From Opitutales bacterium (GTDB taxonomy: Bacteria; Verrucomicrobiota; Verrucomicrobiia; Opitutales; Intestinicryptomonadaceae): a stretch of DNA of 8,121 nucleotides. Positions 5,192-8,121 of this stretch are shown here, piece after piece. Every line of letters begins with the position of its first letter. The first letter of the stretch is position 1. The notes under the pieces are model-generated. The model saw only the letters and a list, made by a program, of their open reading frames with translations. It did no database searches and had not been told where the DNA came from. The position numbers were made by a program, and so were the translations under genes. Location of the stretch: positions 1-8,121 of the forward strand of contig JAJXPD010000098.1 in NCBI GenBank assembly GCA_021641325.1, read 5' to 3'.

Positions 5192-5629
5192 CTAATCCAA
5201 GCCGATGAAGATGAAGTTGGGGTCGAATTTAAGCCCCCTGCCGTTCGACAGCTCGATTTCGTAGCCCTTTGCGTCTTTTTCAATCTTTACAATCGGCAGT
5301 CCCTTGAAGTTTTCCTTGACGTACTGCTTGATTTTTTCGGGCACGAGGTCGGCGGGAACTGCCGATGTTTTCGCCTTGATTTCCTTCCAGTTGCCGTCGG
5401 CGTCGAATTCGATTTCCGTGCCGTCGGTATAGACGATGTTATAGCCCTCGGTGATTGCGCCGAAGAGCATTGTATCGACCTGCGTCGATGCGAGCTGTTT
5501 GCCCTTGAAGTTTGCGTTTGCGAACTGTTGCGCCGCCTGCGGTATCGAGCCGAACGCCACTACTTTCTTTTCGGCGTTCGCGCAGACTGCGGCGAGGACG
5601 ATTGCCAGAATTGCGGTTGTCTTTTTCAT
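5192..5629 (-). CDS. Secreted PepSY-like (DUF2874) protein with two domain repeats
   Basis: A 145-residue exported protein. MKKTTAILAIVLAAVCANA is a signal peptide with probable cleavage after ANA (19/20), giving a periplasmic or secreted product. The mature part holds two related halves. The first (29-84) runs IPQAAQQFANANFKGKQLAS, then GYNIVYTDGTEIEFDADGNW and KEI. The second (91-145) runs VPADLVPEKIKQYVKENFKG, then VKIEKDAKGYEIELSNGRGL and KFDPNFIFIGLD. The pattern helix 'IP..A..F....F.G', strand, 'Y.i...dG.eieFd..g.w' is that of the PepSY-like/BLIP-fold family, whose members bind proteins or are of unknown role. AAGGAAA lies about 10 bases before the ATG. The gene follows clpP after 24 bases and ends at a strong terminator. 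Why a periplasmic protein should be made with a cytoplasmic protease and methionine enzymes is unclear. Confidence 0.82.
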   Translation of the reverse strand: MKKTTAILAIVLAAVCANAEKKVVAFGSIPQAAQQFANANFKGKQLASTQVDTMLFGAITEGYNIVYTDGTEIEFDADGNWKEIKAKTSAVPADLVPEKIKQYVKENFKGLPIVKIEKDAKGYEIELSNGRGLKFDPNFIFIGLD

Positions 5630-5653
5630 TGCGTTGTCTTTCCTTTTCCTGTT

Positions 5654-6244
5654 TTAGAGTTCGGTTATGATTCCGTCGGCGAGTCCGTAGTCTACGGCTT
5701 CCTGCGCGGTCATGAAGAAGTCGCGGTCGGTGTCGGCGGCGATTTTTTCGAGCGGCTGTCCCGACGCTTCGGCGAGGATTTTATTCAGCTCTTCGCGCAT
5801 GCGTTCAAGCTCCATCGCCTGAATGTGCATGTCTACCGCCGTTCCGCTCATTTCGCCCATAATCAGCGGCTGGTGAATCATCACGCGCGCGCTGGGGAAG
5901 AGGAAGCGTCTGCCTTTGGGGGCTGCGGAAAGCAGTATCGAGCCCATGCTCATGGCGATTCCCACGACCACCACCTTGACGGGAGCTTTGATGAGTTTCA
6001 TGGTGTCGTAGACCGCCATGCCCGCGCTGATTGAGCCGCCGGGGGTGCTCATGTAGAGGGTGATTTCCTTTTCGTGGTCGAGCATGTCGAGGTAGAGCAG
6101 CTTGCGCACTATGTCCGCCGAGCTTTCGTCGCTGACTTCGTCCCAAAGGAATATTTTGCGCTCTTCAAGAAAGCGCTTGTTGATTTCGTTGGCGAGCGGG
6201 TTTTTCTGCCCGTCGTTTTTTGTTTCGCATTCTTTTTCGTTCAT
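5654..6244 (-). CDS. clpP: ATP-dependent Clp protease proteolytic subunit (ClpP-type serine protease)
   Basis: A 196-residue ClpP. The catalytic triad is Ser99 in GIAMSMGSILL (95-105), His124 in RVMIHQP (120-126) and Asp175 in DTDRDFF (171-177). The oxyanion-strand motif is STPGGSISAG (66-75) where classical ClpPs have NSPGGSVTAG, and the handle helix covers about 133-158. ClpP assembles as two heptameric rings and degrades substrates fed by ClpX or ClpA. The N-terminal 20 residues are charged and unlike the E. coli propeptide and axial-loop sequence, and no clpX or tig lies beside it, suggesting a second, variant ClpP. The ATG is embedded in the metW stop (ATGA at 6244-6241), so the two are probably translationally coupled; no Shine-Dalgarno is evident in the T/A-rich end of metW. 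The PepSY-like gene follows after 24 bases. Confidence 0.92.
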   Translation of the reverse strand: MNEKECETKNDGQKNPLANEINKRFLEERKIFLWDEVSDESSADIVRKLLYLDMLDHEKEITLYMSTPGGSISAGMAVYDTMKLIKAPVKVVVVGIAMSMGSILLSAAPKGRRFLFPSARVMIHQPLIMGEMSGTAVDMHIQAMELERMREELNKILAEASGQPLEKIAADTDRDFFMTAQEAVDYGLADGIITEL

Positions 6245-6873
6245 TGTTTTTTGTCTTTTAAAATTTCGAATATCGCGTAGCCCGCCAGCAGGTTCGGCAG
6301 GATGGCGCAGGGCGTCTCCCAGTCTCCTCGCAGAAAGTGGGAACGCGCAATGGTAATATCGTTTTCTTTGCAGAATTCCTTAAACGAATTTATGGAAATG
6401 GGGTTCATGGGGCGGGCGGTGTCCCACCTTTCGGGGAAGACGTCGTTTACTATGCGCGAGCCAGTGAGCGCCATGCAGAGCCTGTTCCGCCAGTAGGCGT
6501 GGTTGACGAAGCCCACGGCGACGCGCCTGCCCACCCTCAGCGCCTCGAACACGACTTCCCTTGCGTTTTCGAGTTCGGGGAGCGTGCGCGAGCAGATAAT
6601 CCAGTCGAAGGAGTCGTCGTCAAAGGCGGAGAGCAAGTCCATTATGTCTCCGTGGTAGGCGTTGACGCCGCGCTTTATTGCGCGGGAGATTTTGTCGAAA
6701 TCCGAATCGACCCCGACGCCGTAGATGTTCTTTTTCCGCGCAAGCTCGCTCAGCAGGATTCCCCTGCCGCAGCCGAGGTCGAGCACGCGTTCGCCGTCGG
6801 CAATCCATTCGCCGATTGCTTTAAGCTCTATCTTGCGCTTCGAGAGCGATTTTGTGTTCTTATTCTCCGACAT
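6241..6873 (-). CDS. metW: MetW, methionine biosynthesis methyltransferase-fold protein
   Basis: A 210-residue class I SAM-methyltransferase-fold protein of typical MetW length. Motif I is RVLDLGCGRGILL (29-41), followed by the acidic end of strand 2, VGVDSD (53-58), then GVNAYHGDIMD (69-79), FDWIICSRTLPELENAREVV (89-108) and LRVGRRVAVGFVNHAYWRNR (112-131), which match the MetW signatures (SQTLQ...P..VL.EMLRVG....VSFPNFGHWR). MetW is usually encoded directly after metX in proteobacteria and is reported to support MetX in homoserine acylation; a methyl transfer reaction is not clearly established. The same order is found here, with its start 14 bases inside metX. GGTGGA lies about 12 bases upstream, a weak ribosome binding site, so coupling to metX translation is likely. 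Its stop overlaps the clpP start. Confidence 0.9.
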   Translation of the reverse strand: MSENKNTKSLSKRKIELKAIGEWIADGERVLDLGCGRGILLSELARKKNIYGVGVDSDFDKISRAIKRGVNAYHGDIMDLLSAFDDDSFDWIICSRTLPELENAREVVFEALRVGRRVAVGFVNHAYWRNRLCMALTGSRIVNDVFPERWDTARPMNPISINSFKEFCKENDITIARSHFLRGDWETPCAILPNLLAGYAIFEILKDKKQ

Positions 6874-8023
6874 TCAAAAACGATTCCACCAAGTTGTAAA
6901 GTTTGGGCGAGTGAATCAGGAACGAGTCGTGCCCCAAGTCGCTCTTGATTTCCGCGTAGGACGCCGTTTTGCCTATGCGCAACAATGCCTTGACTATCTC
7001 GCGGTTCTGTTTCGGCGGGAAGAGCCAGTCGGACGTGAAGCCCACAACGAGCGTCCGCGCCTCGACGTTTTTAAACGCCGCCTCCAAGCTTCCGCCGTTC
7101 GTGCGCAGGTCGAAGAGGTCGAGGGCGCGGGTGAAGTAGAGGTATGTGTTGGCGTCGAACCTGTTGACGAAGCTCTGTCCCTGATAGTGCAGGTAGTTTT
7201 CTATCTCGAAAGACGGCTTGAAAATTTCGTCGCCCGCGATTTTTTTGTGCTCGCGCCCGAATTTGTCGTCAAGCCCCTTGTCGGAAAGGTAGGTGATGTG
7301 CGCCATCATGCGGGCGATTCCAAGCCCGACGCTTGGCACGCGGGCAAGCTCGTAGTTGCCGCCGTTCCAGACGGGGTCCTGCATAATCGCCGAGCGTCCG
7401 ACTTCGTTGAAGGCTATCGCCTGCGCGTTTTGGCGCGATGTCGTTGCGAGGGCGCAGATTTTTTCCATGCGGTCGGGGAAGTCAATCGCCCATTGGAGCG
7501 TTTGCATGCCGCCCATCGAGCCGCCGATAATCATTGCGAGCTTCTTTATGCCCAAGTGCGATACAAGCCGCTCCTCCACAGCGACCATGTCGCGGATTGT
7601 GATTGCGGGGAATGTCAGGTTGTAGCGTTCGCCCGTTTTGGGGTTTATCGACGACGGCCCCGTCGTGCCGCGGCAGCCGCCTATGCAGTTCGAGCAGATG
7701 ATGAAATATTTGTTTGTGTCGAGCGGCTTTTCCGGGCCTATGATGTTGTTCCACCAGCCCGATTTTCTGTCGAGCAGCGAATAGACGCCCGCGCAGTGGT
7801 GGTCTCCCGTGAGCGCGTGGCACACGAGAATCGCGTTCGACTTGTCCTCGTTGAGTCTGCCGTAGGTTTCGTAGCGGACGTTGAACGAGTCGAGCTGGCC
7901 TCCCAACTCGAAGTCGAGCGGGGTGTCGCAAAAGAAGTCGGCGCATTCGACAATACCGACGTCGCCGCCGTATTTTTCCCGATGAATGCCTGTGTCGGAG
8001 TCGTTCATATTATTGCCATACAT
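6860..8023 (-). CDS. metX: Homoserine O-acetyltransferase (MetX)
   Basis: A 387-residue alpha/beta-hydrolase-fold acyltransferase. It transfers an acyl group from acyl-CoA to L-homoserine, the committed step to methionine. The nucleophile is Ser169 in GGSMGGMQ (167-174); the acid is Asp332 in TSDWLFPP (330-337) and the base His365 in LGHDSFL (363-369). YETYGRLN (51-58), CHALTGDHH (68-76), GGCRGTTGPSSINP (115-128) and QGQSFVNRFDANTYLYFTRA (281-300) are family signatures. GGC-x-GTTGPSSINP is identical in pattern to Haemophilus influenzae MetX, an acetyltransferase, so acetyl-CoA is the likelier donor; a succinyl donor cannot be excluded by eye. The ATG at 8023 gives the longest product. A second ATG at 8008 would drop five residues, and neither has a well-spaced Shine-Dalgarno. 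It leads the leftward cluster metX-metW-clpP-PepSY. Confidence 0.93.
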   Translation of the reverse strand: MYGNNMNDSDTGIHREKYGGDVGIVECADFFCDTPLDFELGGQLDSFNVRYETYGRLNEDKSNAILVCHALTGDHHCAGVYSLLDRKSGWWNNIIGPEKPLDTNKYFIICSNCIGGCRGTTGPSSINPKTGERYNLTFPAITIRDMVAVEERLVSHLGIKKLAMIIGGSMGGMQTLQWAIDFPDRMEKICALATTSRQNAQAIAFNEVGRSAIMQDPVWNGGNYELARVPSVGLGIARMMAHITYLSDKGLDDKFGREHKKIAGDEIFKPSFEIENYLHYQGQSFVNRFDANTYLYFTRALDLFDLRTNGGSLEAAFKNVEARTLVVGFTSDWLFPPKQNREIVKALLRIGKTASYAEIKSDLGHDSFLIHSPKLYNLVESFLNVGE

Positions 8024-8064
8024 ACTTCCGATTTTTTCGAAAGCTTCAACACTTATTTATCGAC

Positions 8065-8094
8065 ATTATGGAACGAATTTTCGCTCATCGTCAA
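8065..8094 (-). promoter_or_regulatory. Candidate sigma-70-type promoter of the metX cluster
   Basis: On the minus strand TTGACG (8094-8089) is followed after 18 bases by CATAAT (8070-8065), placing transcription start near 8058 and leaving a leader of about 35 bases before the metX ATG. That is too short for a SAM riboswitch, and I see none between 8024 and 8121. Confidence 0.5.
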
Positions 8095-8121
8095 AGATAG
8101 TGGGATGAGGGTAGAAGAAGT

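Noticed and set aside
5120..6034. 304-residue plus-strand frame
   Set aside because: It lies antisense to the PepSY-like gene and clpP and crosses their terminator; the minus-strand genes are certain.
8105..8121. ATG followed by five open codons at the right edge, as the start of a divergent gene
   Set aside because: It is too short to judge and has no convincing Shine-Dalgarno; it cannot be supported from this window.

Overview
The window looks like chromosomal core sequence from a moderately GC-rich, Gram-negative-type bacterium. The best guess is Verrucomicrobiota (an Opitutae-like lineage), but this is inferred from protein flavour and is not proven. Supporting signs are a short divergent RNA polymerase omega subunit with a TTG start, a secreted two-repeat PepSY-like protein of a type common in Bacteroidota/Verrucomicrobiota, a lipoprotein signal, and generally weak Shine-Dalgarno sequences. 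There is no phage, transposase, CRISPR, tRNA or rRNA gene.

Layout. Bases 1-395 contain no convincing gene but are rich in structure: a long imperfect hairpin (1-116), a rightward intrinsic terminator (185-220), a possible leftward promoter (about 248-276), and a cluster of short perfect hairpins (291-395) that ends exactly at the stop codon of the next gene. A DUF1805 gene (396-677, minus) then diverges from a META-domain lipoprotein gene (792-1334, plus), which is coupled by an ATGA overlap to an ABM-family monooxygenase gene (1331-1636). A putative terminator precedes a nucleoside:H+ symporter gene (1846-3054), which ends in a strong terminator (3074-3107). Next comes a rightward housekeeping cluster: rpoZ (3168-3386), smpB (3462-3938) and a trmL-type tRNA methyltransferase gene (3935-4429, ATGA-coupled to smpB). 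A terminator-like hairpin sits between rpoZ and smpB.

The right half reads leftward. A four-gene cluster runs metX (8023-6860), metW (6873-6241), clpP (6244-5654) and a PepSY-like secreted protein gene (5629-5192). It has a promoter candidate in front and an intrinsic terminator behind (5165-5137). Beyond the terminator a small membrane protein (4979-4644, TTG start) converges on trmL across a pyrimidine-rich spacer.

Functional picture. metX and metW make the activated homoserine intermediate of methionine synthesis. Linking them by overlaps to a ClpP-type protease subunit and a periplasmic PepSY-like protein is the least expected arrangement here. SmpB (trans-translation), TrmL (wobble-base methylation) and omega form an expression/quality-control group. 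I found no convincing new defence or mobile system; the most interesting unexplained items are the structured repeats in the first 400 bases and the met-clpP-PepSY cluster.
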